A stretch of 64,000 nt of DNA from Solanum dulcamara. Lineage: Eukaryota > Streptophyta > Magnoliopsida > Solanales > Solanaceae. The translations under genes and the position numbers were made by a program. The stretch lies in NCBI RefSeq assembly GCF_947179165.1, contig NC_077242.1, forward strand, positions 23,097,097 to 23,161,096. Direction: 5' to 3'. This document shows positions 1-13,300 of this stretch, one piece after another. The notes under the pieces are model-generated. The model was not told the DNA's origin. It saw only the letters and a list, made by a program, of their open reading frames with translations, and ran no database searches. Each line of letters opens with the position of its first letter. Position 1 is the first letter of the stretch.

Positions 1-656
1 CCTCCATGAACGCGACGGAGATGCCACGAATGCAAAGAAGCTTACACCAACAGTAGTTGATAGTAACCACCTCCCTTAGCAAATTTCTCGTATCGAACCC
101 TCAGGATATGTTTGAAATTCCGCACATAGAAACCATATATAACACCCTACTAATTTTGACATTTCAGACTCAGTGGAACCATCAAAATTTAAATTTGAGG
201 TCTTTTTGACCCAAAATCTGATAAGTCGCAACCAAACTAACTTTAGGCCTCAAAATATCGAATCACGTTCTAAACCTCAAAAAAATTCAACCCAGGCTAC
301 CTCTAGACCTATAATCACTTCACGGATCCAATGGAGTTGTCGAAATTAAATTCTGAGCAACAAATCTCCAAATTTTGACCAAAATGCTTAAAATTTCAAG
401 AATTCTCAACTCAATACCTAAAATTTTTGTTAAAATCCCAATTTTGATTCCGTCAACTCTCTTAGACCAAATTCCACATTTTGAAGCTGCTGGAATTGAT
501 AAAATTCCATTTTGAGACTCATAGTCCCTAAAACTCACCTTTTCATAGAATTTCCCAAAACTAATCCCCAACATAGATTAGAAATGACGGGATGACTGTC
601 GAGAGGGGTAAAATGGTCATTTTTTTTAAAAAATTGAAAATAAACTTTTGGGTCAT
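1..656 (-). repeat. 3' LTR of degenerate Ty3 element A, cut by the window edge
   Basis: Read on the minus strand, a LTR-like terminus (TATAATGACCC) begins near 656. It is preceded to its right by a purine-rich tract (TTTAAGTGGTGGATGA), as expected just before a 3' LTR. The body holds the 'gaccattttacccctc' stretch common in Tekay-type LTRs. The same terminal sequence, ATAATGACCCGTTAGG, appears again near 5605 at the other end of the element. The far end of this LTR lies outside the window, so its length and target duplication cannot be checked. Confidence 0.6.
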
Positions 657-1039
657 TATATCATCCACCACTTAAAGCCAATCATCCTTGAACATAAAGT
701 AAAGGAAATTACCTGAAGCCTAAAAAAGATAGGGGTATCGAGCATGCATATCGTCCTCTGACTCCCAAGTCGCCTCTCCGATTGTGCGATGCCTCTATTA
801 TACCTTCACTGAAGCTATATCCTTGGTCCTAAGCTTACGAACCTGTCTATCAAGAATGGCTATGGGCTCCTCCTCAAAATTCAAATCTAGAACTAGTTCT
901 ACCGTGTCAAGAGATAAAATATGAGACTCATTCGAAAGTTAAGAGATAAAATATGAGACTCGTTCGGAACATACTTTTGGAGCATAGAAACATAAAACAC
1001 AGGATGTACCGATGATAAGCTAGATGTAAAGGTCAATAT

Positions 1040-4000
1040 ATAAGCCACTTCTCCCACTCACCCCAAAACCTTGAATGGGCCAATAAATCGAGGGCTAACC
1101 TTGCCCTTCTTTCCAAATTGTACTACGCCCATCATGGGCGACACTCGGAGCCAAACATGGTCGCCCTCCATTAACTCTAATGGTCTAACCCTCCTATCTG
1201 CATAGCTCATTTGCCTACTCTAGTCTGTCAAAAGCCTACCTTGGATCATCCAAACCTTCTCCGTGGAATCTCCAAGCAAATCCGTGCCTAAAGAGTCCAT
1301 CTCAATTGAATCGAACCACCCAATAGGAGACCGACACTACTTACCATACAATTCCTCGAATGGGGCCATCTATATGCTGGAATGATAACTGTTGTTGTAG
1401 GCAAACTCTGCTAAGGGAAAATGCTGATCCCACCTAGCACTAAAATCAATAATACAAGCTTAGAGAATATCCTTCAACACCTAAATCATCCGCTCGGACT
1501 GGCCATCAGTCTGTAGGTGAAAATTTGTACTCATATCAAGCCTAGTACCTAGTCCCTTCTGTAATGCCTGCCAAAAGTGCGAAGTAAACACTGATCCCTG
1601 ATCTAAAACAATGGATATTGGGACTCGATAAAGCCAAATGATCTGACTGATATACAACTAGAATCACTTATCTGTTGTGTACTTCACCTTAACTAGAATG
1701 AAATGGGTAGATTTGGTCAGCCCGTCAACAATCACCTATATAGAATCATAACCACCTACGGTGAGAGGCAAACCCACAATAAAGTCCATCCTCTGACTCA
1801 CACCTCTAGACCACTGATGCTTACATTTGTCCTATTAACAGGTCAAACACTTCGACACACAATCTATAATGTCCCTCTTCATCTCACACCACCAATAATC
1901 TGACTAAGGTCATGATACATCTTTGCTGTTCTCGGATGAATGGAATATCGAGAACAATGGGCCTCCTTTAGTATCAATCTAATCAAGTCGCCCACCTTGG
2001 GCACACAAATCCAGCCCTCAATCCTCAAAATACCCTCTGATTCAAGTCTAGACTCCTTAGCTTCACCCCTCAACACCTTGTCTCGAATGAGACATAGTTT
2101 CTTATCATCAAACTGCCTCTCCCAAATTTGCTCAGCTAAGGAAGAGTGAGCCTCAATAGAAGCAATAAATCCTTCACTCTCCTCAGAAATAAGCAATCAG
2201 ATAAAGCTATTGGCTAACCTCTGAACATCTCTAGCTAAGGGCCTCCTGTCAACACTAATCGTCGCGAGACTCTCCATACTAAGAGTCATCCTACTTAAAG
2301 CATCGCCACCATATTGGCCTTCCCCGGGTGATACAAGATAGTCATGTCGTAGTCCTTTAGTAGCTCAAGCAATATACGCTATCTCAAATTTAGATCCCTC
2401 TGGCTGAAGATGTACTTAAGACTCTTGTGATTAGTGAATACCTCACAATGCACACCATACAAGTAATGACACCATAGCTTCAACACAAATACTATTGTCG
2501 CTAACTCTAAATCATGGGTAGGGTAGTTCTTCTTATGAGCCTTCACCTGTCTAGATGCATAGGCAACTACCTTTCCTTTCTACACCAAAACTCCACCCAA
2601 ACCAACACTGAAAGCATCATAATATACGGTGAAGTCTACACCCTCCTCGGGTAAGGTCAAAACTGGAGATGAAGTCAACAAGATCTTGAGCTTTTGGAGT
2701 CTCACCTCACACTCATTGGACCAGTGAAAATCTACCGTGTTTTGAGTCAGTCTAGTCAGTGAAGCCACAATAGTAGAGAATACCTTCACGAAGCATTGGT
2801 TATAACCAGCCAAACCCATAAAACTACGAATATCAGTAGGGGAAGTAGGCCTGGTCCATCCTCTAACCGCCTCAATCTTGGTTGGATTTACCCTGATACC
2901 CTCATTGGACACTATGTGTCCTAGAAATGCCACAGAATCAAGCCAAAACTTACATTTGGAGAGCTTTTCATATAATTTCTGCTCCCTCAACTTCTGAAGC
3001 ACCAACCTCAAATGGCTTGCATGGTCCTCCTCTGTTTTGGAGTAAACCAAGATATCATCAATGAAAACAATCACAAAAAGTCCAGATACGGCCTAAACAC
3101 CCCATTCATCAACTCCATGAATGCTGCTAGGGCGTTGGTCAGCCCAAATAACATAACCAAAAACTCATAATGGCTATAACGAGTTCGGAAAGAGGTCTTA
3201 GGAATATCTAACGGTCTAATCCTCAACTGATGATACCCAGATCTCAAATCGATCTTAGAGAACAAGGCTACTTCCTGAAGCTAATCAAACAAATCATTAA
3301 TACGAGGAAGAGGATATTTGTTCCTTACTGTCACCTTATTCAACTGTCTATAATCGATGCATATCCTCATAGACCCATCCTTCTTCACAAACAAAACTGG
3401 TGCACCCCAAGGTGACATACTAGGGAGAATAAACTCCTTACTCAACAGATCCTACAACTGGTCCTTGAACTCAATCGAAGCCATGTGATTAGGTGGAATA
3501 GATATGGGCTTAGTGCCCAGCTCCAAGTTGATAGCAAAGTCAATATCCCTATCTGGAGGAACTCCTAGAAGATCAGTAGGAAAGACATCAGCAAACTCCT
3601 TAACCACGGGAATGGTCTCCATAGGAGGCGACTCGACGCTAGTATCTCGAATAAAAGACAAATAAGACATACAACCTCTGTCAATCAAATTCTAAGCACG
3701 CAGATAGGAAATGACCTTACTAGGATAAGAACCACTAATGCCCTTCCACTCGATTCTCGAAACACCGGGTATCGTTAGAGTCAAAGTCTTAGAATTACAA
3801 TCAAGAATAGCAAAATAAAAAGAAAAACAATCCATATCCAGTATCACATCGAAGTCTACCATCACAAGAATAATCATGTCTACCGAACTATCATACCCGA
3901 CTAAAGAAACAAGACAGGATCGATACACTCGATCCCCCACTAAGGGCTCATGCATGGGGTGTGGAAACATGAACAGGCAGGGGTGTGCGATCACAAGTCA

Positions 4001-4128
4001 AATCAAATCAAGATACAAAATAGATAGACACATAGGAGAAAGTGGATCCAGGATCAAATAACACGGATACAGGTTGATGGAAAACTGGGGCAATACCTGT
4101 GATAAATGCATCAGAAGACTTGGCCTCA
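1040..4128 (-). pseudogene. pol pseudogene of element A (protease, RT, RNase H, integrase)
   Basis: The protease active site reads FDPGSTFSYVS (codons at 4047-4055), the DPG variant usual in this lineage. The RT retains the catalytic FIDDILVYS near 3076-3049 and the downstream [16 protein letters not shown] block. An RNase H remnant follows to about 2300. The integrase zinc-binding remnant (YSIHPRTAKMYHDL) is at about 1950-1900, and a GPY/F-type end with MMGVVQFGKKGK lies near 1130-1080. Several frames are needed to read across it, so it is non-functional. Confidence 0.8.
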
Positions 4129-4129
4129 G

Positions 4130-5600
4130 GCCGCCTTGAAAAAGCATAACATTATTCTCCCCTTCCACCTCTACTCTGCGTAACTCCTCGGTCTCCTCCC
4201 TATGGAACTATAGCACCACCAGTACCCCGACCAGAAGTATGACCACCCCTACTAGTCTAATTCTGCCTCGGCCCCTGGTTGATGGGTCTAATTCCCTAGC
4301 TGGAGCTAGAAAACTAGGTTGGGATCCACCCCAGCCTTGAGTAGGACACATCCACATGAGATGAACAAGATCCCCACATGTGTAGCAATGCCTCTGAGTT
4401 AAACCCTGCTATGACGAACCTAAAGAAGTACCATAACCACCTCTGTTAGAACTATAGGACCCTTGAGCACCCTGACCCTCCTAAGCGGCATAGAAGCATG
4501 AACGTGTCTCTATTACTGAAACGAACTGCCATATCAATGCGACCCTCTACCTTCTGGTGAGGTACCTGAGAACTGACCACTGGAGTGGGCCCTCTTATGG
4601 TACCTAAACTCCTCTCTAACCATCTATTTCGCCTCCTTGGCAGTGCTTACAATAGACGAGAAGGAAACCCCCTCACGGGCAGATATGAAGACGTGGGATT
4701 GAATCGAGAAGGTCAATCCCTTCAAAAACCTATAGACCCTCTCTGCCTCATCTGGGATCAATGCCGTAGCATGTCTCGACAACTGACAGAATAGTGCCTC
4801 ATACTCAGCAACATACATACCACCATAATTGAAGCTCTCAAACCTTAACTTGCTCTCCTTGCGTACTCTCCACAGAATAAAGCGATCCTCGAATGCCCTA
4901 TCAAAAGGACCCTACTCCACTGGAGGTGATCCAACTGATCTGGACCTCAAGAACGTCCTCCACCACTTTTTGGATGGCCCATGCAGTTGAAGTGCAATGA
5001 ATCGAATGCCCTCGGCATCATCCATACTCACTGCCTCTAACATCTCATTACACAGTGTCAAGAACTTGTGGGCGTCCTCACTCATACCACCTTGAAATTG
5101 GGGTGGTTTCATCTTTTGAAACCTCTTATAGCACTATTGATCCGCAACAGTCATGACCATATCTGTAGCAATTTGCGCACCGACAGCTAGTATGGGAACC
5201 AATGGTGGCTAACCCACATGATCCTGGATAACTAGGACCTGCTGCTTTTCAGGGGTCTGTGCCCCGGCTTGAGTCTGTGAGCCCTGTTGCGTGCCTGCCG
5301 CACCCTGAGTAAAACTCTCTAACATACTCAACATCCTCATCAAAGTCTCCTAAAATAACGGTGTTGCATATCTCGGAGGAACTTGGTCCTCAGCAACCTC
5401 AACCTGTGTCTCTAGGGAGGCCTCTCTAGCACGACCTCAGACAGGTGTCGCTCCTCGAGCACTGCATCTACCGGCAACTACTCACCAACCTCTAGCTCCG
5501 CCCCTACCTCTACCCCTAGCTGGGGTCTCAATAGCCTCATTGAGGACTACCTTCCCTCTCCTAATAACTGTAGCTCTGGTCTTCAAAATGGCCTAACGGG
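4130..5600 (-). pseudogene. gag pseudogene of element A
   Basis: Nucleocapsid/capsid polyprotein remnant. An Arg/Gly-rich N-terminus lies near 5580-5480. A capsid-like segment at 5112-4912 (MKPPQFQGGMSEDAHKFL) and its continuation at 4818-4624 match the retrotransposon gag domain of Tekay/Del elements. A zinc knuckle of form CX2CX4HX4C (CYTCGDLVHLMWMC) lies at about 4391-4347. Stops separate the pieces. It belongs to the same decayed element as the pol remnant to its left. Confidence 0.75.
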
Positions 5601-5605
5601 TCATT

Positions 5606-6092
5606 ATAGTTTTATACTACCATAATACAATGGGATGAATTTCTATTTATGTTTTCTTGATTCATCACCCAATAAAAACTTTTAGAGATTTTTCGTCAAA
5701 GTCATCCCAAGTATACATAATAGCATTTTTTTTAGTATACATAATAACGTGTTCTAATTTTTATATTTTTTTCAAATAAAAAGTCAAAAATTAATTGGAT
5801 CGTACCAATACCGAAGAGAAACTGAGATAATGTAACGGTTTTAAAAAGTATAGTTTTGGTTATAAGAATTAAAATAACTGAAAAAATGGTATGGTATAAA
5901 TTTCATAGAACAACCACCCGAACCATACCATTGACACCCTTATCAAAAATTAGTTAAGGGTGGATTGTGGTTACACTTCACATAATTATATGTTGATTGA
6001 CTATGGATTTTGGGTGTCATTGATTAGATAGTAATCTATTGTTGTAGGACTGTTGTTTATAGATAGGGTGTTTGATGATATTAATTACAAAC
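5606..6092. other. AT-rich spacer, no gene seen
   Basis: Low-complexity AT-rich sequence between element A and the foldback element. No coding potential or recognisable repeat boundary was found. Confidence 0.5.
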
Positions 6093-6964
6093 AGTGTTTT
6101 GAAAAATATTTTCGAGGTGAGTCTCGAGATGGGGCATATCAAAAAGGCTCCGGGGCGCAAATTACAGGCGTAGATCCATAGGGCGTAAGTCCTAGAATTT
6201 GGGCATAAAAACGTAAGTCCTGGGCGTAAAAACGTACGCCCCGGACGTTAGTTTTTTTTGTTTGGTTTTTAATCCATTTTTATTTTAAATCATATTTTTT
6301 TTATTATTGGTGTAATGATATTTATATTTCATGTTATCATGTTTTTTCAGGTTGTAGTGATTTATTCTAAAATGTATAAATAAACTCGTATAGAAAATGA
6401 TATTGCTATTAATAATTTTTTAGATTATCGTATCTGAAATTGATAGAATAGATCTTTCATAGCACTATGTTCCTCAGACAACTTTATTCATGTTTTTGTC
6501 ATTACTTTCACACTTTTTATTCTTTTTCTTCTTTAAAATATATAAACAATAATCAGTGTAAATATTAATTGAGGGTGAGAAGAACTAGTAAATGTGAAGA
6601 TGAATGATAATTTTATGTTAAAGATTATTTTGGCTATTATCATTTTTTTGTATTGTTAGTTGTTACCTTTCTCAAATAGTAATTATAATACTTTTTTTCT
6701 ATATTATTAATTATGAATACCTTTATCAAATAATAATTATGATATTTTTTTTTCTATATTATTGGTTATTTATTAAAATTTATTTGTAAAATCATTGAAA
6801 GTTTTACTTTTGCTTATTTTTTAAGTAATAAAATTATAAAATTGAATATACATGAAATGTACGCCCCGTAAATTCATGGAGCTTACGCCCCATGTCTCGG
6901 GGCTTATTCCTCTCCTCATACTGCATAAAACGCCTCGCCTTACGTTCTCATCTTTTAAAACACT
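6093..6964. mobile_element. Foldback/MITE-like DNA element with GC-rich imperfect inverted ends
   Basis: The left end (AGTGTTTTGAAAA, then repeats of GGGGCG and GGCGTAAG) is an imperfect inverted copy of the right end (GGGGCTTA, ACGCCCC, then TCTTTTAAAACACT). About 150 bp at each end carry these GC-rich motifs, and the middle is AT-rich without coding potential. Flanks AATTACAAA and AATTTACAAA resemble an 8-10 bp target duplication with an indel. This fits a non-autonomous hAT or Mutator-type element. The superfamily is uncertain. Confidence 0.55.
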
Positions 6965-7203
6965 AAATTTACAAATTAATAAATATTTACAGTTCATCAT
7001 AAGGAAGACTTTCATTACCATTAATCATACTACAAATTAAATATGATTTTTTTTATGAGGATGTATATATCTTCAACTTTTTTTTTTATGAACGCTAAGT
7101 TTTATAATTAAATTAATTTAAAATTCTCTGCGCGTTTACGTATCCTAGTTAATTTAACAAAAGGAAAGCGGCGGAACCACAAGTTCAACCAAAATTGGAA
7201 TTA
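6965..7203. other. Upstream region of the claspin-like gene
   Basis: AT-rich sequence leading into the gene. No clear TATA box was chosen; several AT stretches could serve. The regulatory elements that can be supported lie just downstream at 7204-7222. Confidence 0.35.
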
Positions 7204-7222
7204 TTTGGCGCGAAAACCCTAA
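7204..7222 (+). promoter_or_regulatory. E2F site overlapping a telo-box
   Basis: TTTGGCGCGAAA at 7204-7215 is a palindromic match to the plant E2F consensus TTTSGCGC. The telo-box AAACCCTAA follows with a two-base overlap at 7214-7222. They lie 124-142 bp before the ATG at 7346. In plants this pairing is known from promoters of S-phase genes such as PCNA and ribonucleotide reductase. It agrees with the claspin-like identity of the gene. Confidence 0.75.
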
Positions 7223-7345
7223 TCTCCGTTTCAATCTTACCGCTCTCCACTTTCATCATTTCACAAATAAGATCCACTTGTCTGTTCTTCACATTCAGTA
7301 TCCCCTGATCTCCATTTCCCAGTCCCATTTTGATCCAAGTAATTC

Positions 7346-10300
7346 ATGGAAAGCGATGACGATTATGAGTCCTTTTACATTCCGGAGGAGGCTTTGCACC
7401 GTCCTATGTTCAAACGTCTAAAGAAGGCTCTAGCATCCTCCAAAAATCAACATGGTCCCCCAATAGACGACGTCTTTGACTTTCCTAAGGTTGATTTTGC
7501 CAAACTGGAAGCTTTAGAAGAACACTCTGCTGATTCAACTGGACCTGTATCATCACAGGGCACCGAGTATCAGATAAGATTTGCATCTGTTTCTGAGGAA
7601 AAGGGGGGTGATAGTAGGGTAGATTCTGCTGATTCAACTGAACTTGTGTCACCACAAAATAGCGAAATTGAGATCAGATTAGAGCCTGTTTCGGATGAGA
7701 AGCATCGTGAGGACTTTGATGACAAGGGTGTTCTCGTTTCTTGTCAGCAGTGCAAAGAGGTTAAAAGATCTCTGGAATTTGGTGAGGACGATGATCAGTC
7801 TCATGGCAAAGAACATAAACAAAGTAGAGAAATTGGGGAAGATTTGGTATATGGTGACGCGACAAAGGAGATTCATGAACAGATTGGGGGAATTGACAAA
7901 GAGATTGGGGTTATGAATATGGAGGAATTGGGATTACGACTAGATTTGGAAGGAGATGACAAAAAGAAAAAGAAGAAGAGAACTAAAGGTGACATTGGTA
8001 GAGAAGTGAAGTCTAAAGAACTGTCGTCGAACAAAAGAAGAGAAGAAAAGGTTTGTTGAGCAGATAACATTATCTGATACCCAATCATCTAGTTTGAGAC
8101 ATGGTTGTTGTGGTTTATAACTATGTGGTTTATTTATGCATACACAACTTTGTAATTTGTGCTAATGCTTGCATGTGCATATGCAGTTTGACATTCTTAG
8201 ATTTACTTGTTGACATACAGGAAAATAAAGCATTTCTTCAGCAGCTCCATGTTGATACTCAGCGATTATTGCGAGGTCTGTATTTACTGTTTTTAGTACT
8301 TCCTCTGTCCCAATTTTGATTGGATGCGAAGGTTTAATTTTACATTTGTATTATGTTAGTGATAGCTGAATAAAATATGAAAGTATGATTGAAATGTTAA
8401 TTTGATGAAGAAAACTTATACTAAAATTGAAAGATTGGAATAGATTAATGAATTTGGATTTTTGGAACTTGCTAAAGTTGTATGGAAATAGAATGGTGTC
8501 AACCATTTTGAAGCTTCTTAAAAGAAAGAGTGTCATATAAATTGTGATAGATGGAGTAGTTCTTCTTTCTTATGGAAAATGTGTACTTGTACTAAGTGTA
8601 TCAGACGTCATGGAACTTACATGTTTTTTTCCTAACCTGATCAGAAAGTAAGGATGCAACATTTAAGCCTATACCAGTTGTACACAAGCCAATATCCTCA
8701 GTGCTGGAGAAGATTCGGAAAAGGAAGCTGGAAATCTCAAAAAAGTCTGTAGTTGACATTTAAGTAAATATGTGTCTTACTAAAAAAATCTTTTTAGTTT
8801 GTGATTGCTCACTTTTATCTATACTTTTCTATTGTTATTTTGCTAGCACGACTGCAATGCTAATTGGCAACAGTTCCATTCACAAATTTAGTGCTTCGAG
8901 AGAGGTTACGATGGAAGTAGATGCTAAGAGTGCATTTTCTGAAGAGCAGAGAGTTGACAAACTGGAAATAAAGATGGAAGGGAAAGTAGATGCACATGGC
9001 ACAGAAACGGATAGGACTACAGATACCTCCAATATTGATGGAGTTTCAGTACCTCCAATTAAGAGAAGCACTGAAATTGTTCTTGATGAAATGGTGAGTG
9101 AATTTTTTTTGATTAACAAAACTTTTATTAATAAAAAATTGAGCCATTACAAATCAGGTAGAAGCTGACCATCTACCATCTCATATAGTTACCACTAGTC
9201 TATTCTAGTAAAGGTCTGAGCCGAGGGTCTTTTGGAAACAGCCGTCCTACCGTGGTAGGAGTCCGGTCTGCGTACTCTTTACCCTCCCCGGACCCCACGT
9301 TGTGGGATTTCACTGGGTCGTTGTTGTTGTTGTTGTAGTCTATTCTAGTAAAGCATATAACTTGACAGATCCTAGACTAGTCATATAAACAAAACAATTC
9401 CTACAAGCTTTAATCTATACTAAGGAAAAGGATTCAGCATGTTCAAAACAGTTTGCCATGCTGCAGTGTTCCTTCCTTGTATGTGCAGATGCATTGCTAT
9501 GTCCTTACAGGTTCTTGTGACCGTTACTTGGCCCTTCCTGAGTCTCAAAGTGTTCCTATCTCTCCATATGTTATATACAACCGTTGCAAAAGTGCAGCAT
9601 GTGATTTCAGCATGAGCATTTTTCTTCTTTGCTACCTTACACATCCAGTCTAGTTCTTGTTTCCATGAACCTATACTTCTATGAATTCCCAGCCACTTCA
9701 GAGATCTGGACCAGACCTGCTTGCTATAAGGACAGTTGAAGAACAGATGATCAAAGTACTCCTCCTCCTGATTACAGAAAATGCAGTTCATTGGTACTTG
9801 AATTCCAATCTTCTGAAGTCTTTCCACTGTAGCTAACCTGTGTTGCACTGCTAGCAACACATCCAGTCTTTCAGCATGAGCATTTTTCTTCTTTGCTACC
9901 TTACACATCCAGTTTAGTTCTTGTTGCCATGAACCTATACTTATATGAATTCCCAGCCACTTCAGAGATCTGGACCAGACCTGCTTGCTATAATGACAGT
10001 TGAAGAACAGATGATCAAAGTAGTCCTCCTCCTGATTACAGAAAATGCAGTTCATTGGTACTTGAATTCCAATCCTCTGAAGTCTTTCCACTGTAGTTAA
10101 CCTGTGTTGCACTGCTAGCAACACATCCAGTCTTTCAGCATGAGCATTTTTCTTCTTTGCTACCTTACACATCCAGTTTAGTTCTTGTTGCCATGAACCT
10201 ATACTTATATGAATTCCCAGCCACTTCAGAGATCTGGACCAGACCTGCTTGCTATAATGACAGTTGAAGAACAGATGATCAAAGTAGTCCTCCTCCTGAT

Positions 10301-13300
10301 TACAGAAAATGCAGTTCATTGGTACTTGAATTCCAATCTTCTGAAGTCTTTCCACTGTAGCTAACCTGTGTTGCACTGCTAGCCACAAATTAAACTTGAA
10401 CCTAGGGTGTATCATTCTATGGAGGTTGAGATTCTTCCATGGAGCTTTAGGTAACTGAGGCAGCATAGCAACCTAAGCTTTCTGTATCTTGAACTTAGTA
10501 CCCTGCACCATATTACCCAAAGTATATTGGATAGTCCCTTGGAAGAACTGTTGTGCCATAAGACTCTGCTTACTATCAATAATCTTCTTCATGACCCAAG
10601 CTGCAGCCTTGGGAGTTAGCATCATTTCCAAGTTATTCTACTTAATATAATAGTAGTGCACCCATTTAATCCACAATAGATCTTTCTTCATTGAAATGGC
10701 CCATAAGTGTTTTAGAATAGCAGCTTTGTTCCATATCTTGAGATCAATGACATTTAATCCTCCAGTTGATCCTGGCTGACAAATCCTTTCCCATGCTACT
10801 AGTGATTTCTTTGAGATTTCACCTTGCCCTGTCCAGAGATAAGTTCTACACATTGCTTCCAACATTTTAATCACTTGTTTTGGCAGTATAAATATTTGTG
10901 CCCAATAACTTTGCATACCAAACAAGACAGCCTTGATAAGTTGCAGCCTACCAGAGTATGATAGTAACTTTGCTGACCAGCATTGAATTTTGGCAGTAAA
11001 TTTCTCAACTAGTGGCAAACACTGTGATACAGTCAGTTTCTTTGGTGGACAAAGGAACCCCCTAGATACTTGAAAGGAAGGCTTCCTTCCATGTATCCTA
11101 AGGTTTGAGTAATATATTATCTGAGGTTTGGAGGAGTACCTGCTATGTAGATAGAACTCTTCTCAAGGTTTTCCTTCAATCCAGAGGCACTAGAGAACTT
11201 ATTAAAAGTTTCTTGCAATAATGATATAGAAGTCAAATCAGCCCTGCAGAACATTAACAAGTCATCAGCAAAGCACAAATGAATCAGTCCAAATCTCTTA
11301 CACCTAGGGTGGAAATGGAACTGTTTGTTCAAAGCTAATTGTATCATTTCCCTTTGCAGATATTCCATGGCAATAACAAAGAAGTAGGGTGACATAGGAT
11401 CCCCTTGTCTTAACCCCCTTCTTGCCTGGAAAGGTTTTGTTAGCCCCCCATTTATAAGCAATGAATAGGACACAGTGAACACACATTCCATCACCCACAT
11501 AATGAACTTGTGAGGGAACCCCAACTCAGTCATCATAGCTTTCAGAAATTGCCATTCAAGTGTATCATCAGCTTTTCTGATATCTACCTTCAACACACAC
11601 CTAGGAGAGATCCATTTCCTAGTATACCCCTTGAAAAGCTCATGACTCAATAAGATATTATCTGAGATGTTCCTCCCTTCAATAAATGCAGACTGTGAAC
11701 TACCAATCAACTCATTCATCATCTTCTTCATTCTGTAAGTAAGTATTTTAGCTACTAGCTTATACATAGAGGAACAACAAGCTATGGGTCTAAAGTCCTT
11801 CACCTTTGTTGGAGAAGAAACTTTAGGGATCAAAGTTATTGCTGTACAGTTCCAACTTTTCAGCATCTTTCCCTCTGAGAAGAATTGTTGCACAGCAGCA
11901 TATACTCCACTTTTCACCATGTTCCAGTTGTTAATCAAGAATTCAATAGGATACCCATCTACCCCAGGACTCTTATCATGTGACATACTCTTTATTGCTT
12001 GATCTATCTCCTCATTTGTAACCTCTTGTATCAATACTAGCTGGTGGTCCCTTACAAGGCATGGCCCTTGTTTGATTACCAAAGCATTAGGATAAGGCAA
12101 TTCCTCAGCTCTTTTAAGGCAATTCCTCAGCTCTTTCTCCCATAAATGATGAGAAAAAAGAAACAAATTCTCACTCAACCTCCATTGGATTGGTTAGCTT
12201 GATTCCATTTTCTGTATAGATAGAAGATATAGTATTATGAGCAGTTCTTATTTTCATCTGAGCATGAAAGTATTTAGTATTAGCATCCTCACTATCAATC
12301 CAACAAGCTCTAGACTTTTGTCTTAATACCTTCTCTTCAACTAGACTCCACTTTTGGATTTCTGTTAGCAGGTCTTTCTCCTGTGCAGTCAAGTTTTGAT
12401 CAAACAATTGTATGGAGATCTGGGCTTGCACTATTTCTAATTGTTGTCTTGCTTGAGTCAATTTTACTGCATAAGAAGGCATGTATGCATTAAGATCCTT
12501 CAGTTCCCCCTTTAACTGTTTCAACTTCTCCCAAATATTCATCATAGCATCCCCTCCTACTTTCCTCTGCCATACTTGTTGAACTATCCCCTTGAAACTA
12601 GGATGTTCCATAAATGTAGAGTACAATCTAAAAGGCTTAGGATGTAGTCTAGTCTGCTATATACAGTGGACTAGTGCAGGGGAGTGGTCTGAAACTCCTG
12701 GTTGCAGATAGTCAGCTTCAACATGTCCATACTGCTGCAGCCATTCTAAATTACCAAAGACCCAATCATCTATTAGGTCCTTGTTGTTTATTGCACCATG
12801 TGTAGTAACACCCTTTTGATCTAAGTGGAGTGAGCTGGAGGTTATCAACCATGTCCTTGAACCCCTGCATTTTAGCATCAGTAACTGGTTGCCCAATTCT
12901 TCCCTCTGTAGTCAGAACATTATTGAAATCACCACTAATCAACCAAACCCCCTGCACACTTCCTCCAATTTGATGCAATTCATTCCAAAGTTCCATTCGC
13001 TGATTCATATCATTTTTTGCATACACTACAGTGATAACAGCTGAAAAATTCATGGCTAAATCCTCCACTTTACAATGGACTAGTTGTTCATGTACATGTA
13101 GGATCTGCACATTAACATGTTTCTTCCAAAACTCCCAAATCCTACCATTTACACCATGTGGATAATTGCAAAAGTGGTTCCAATCTTTAGCGAATTTCAA
13201 CAAGATTTTCTTAGCTTTTCCCACCTTTATTCTAGTCTCTAACCATCCAAAGAAACTAATTTTATTCTTCCTCAGAAAGAGTATCAACTCTTTCTGTTTA

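Larger units (their letters stand above)
657..5605 (-). mobile_element. Degenerate Ty3/gypsy chromovirus-like element A (internal region)
   Basis: On the minus strand the order is gag (about 5600-4130), aspartic protease (about 4060-3700), reverse transcriptase (3690-2580), RNase H (about 2640-2300), then integrase and its GPY/F end (about 2200-1040). This is the Ty3/gypsy order. Every domain is broken by stops or frameshifts. At the right end the LTR start motif runs almost directly into gag, so most of the 5' LTR and leader appear deleted. It is a fossil copy that cannot make its own proteins. Confidence 0.8.

Noticed and set aside
6093..6964. Clean 8-bp hAT target duplication at the foldback element
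   Set aside because: The flanks are similar but need an indel, so the superfamily was left open.
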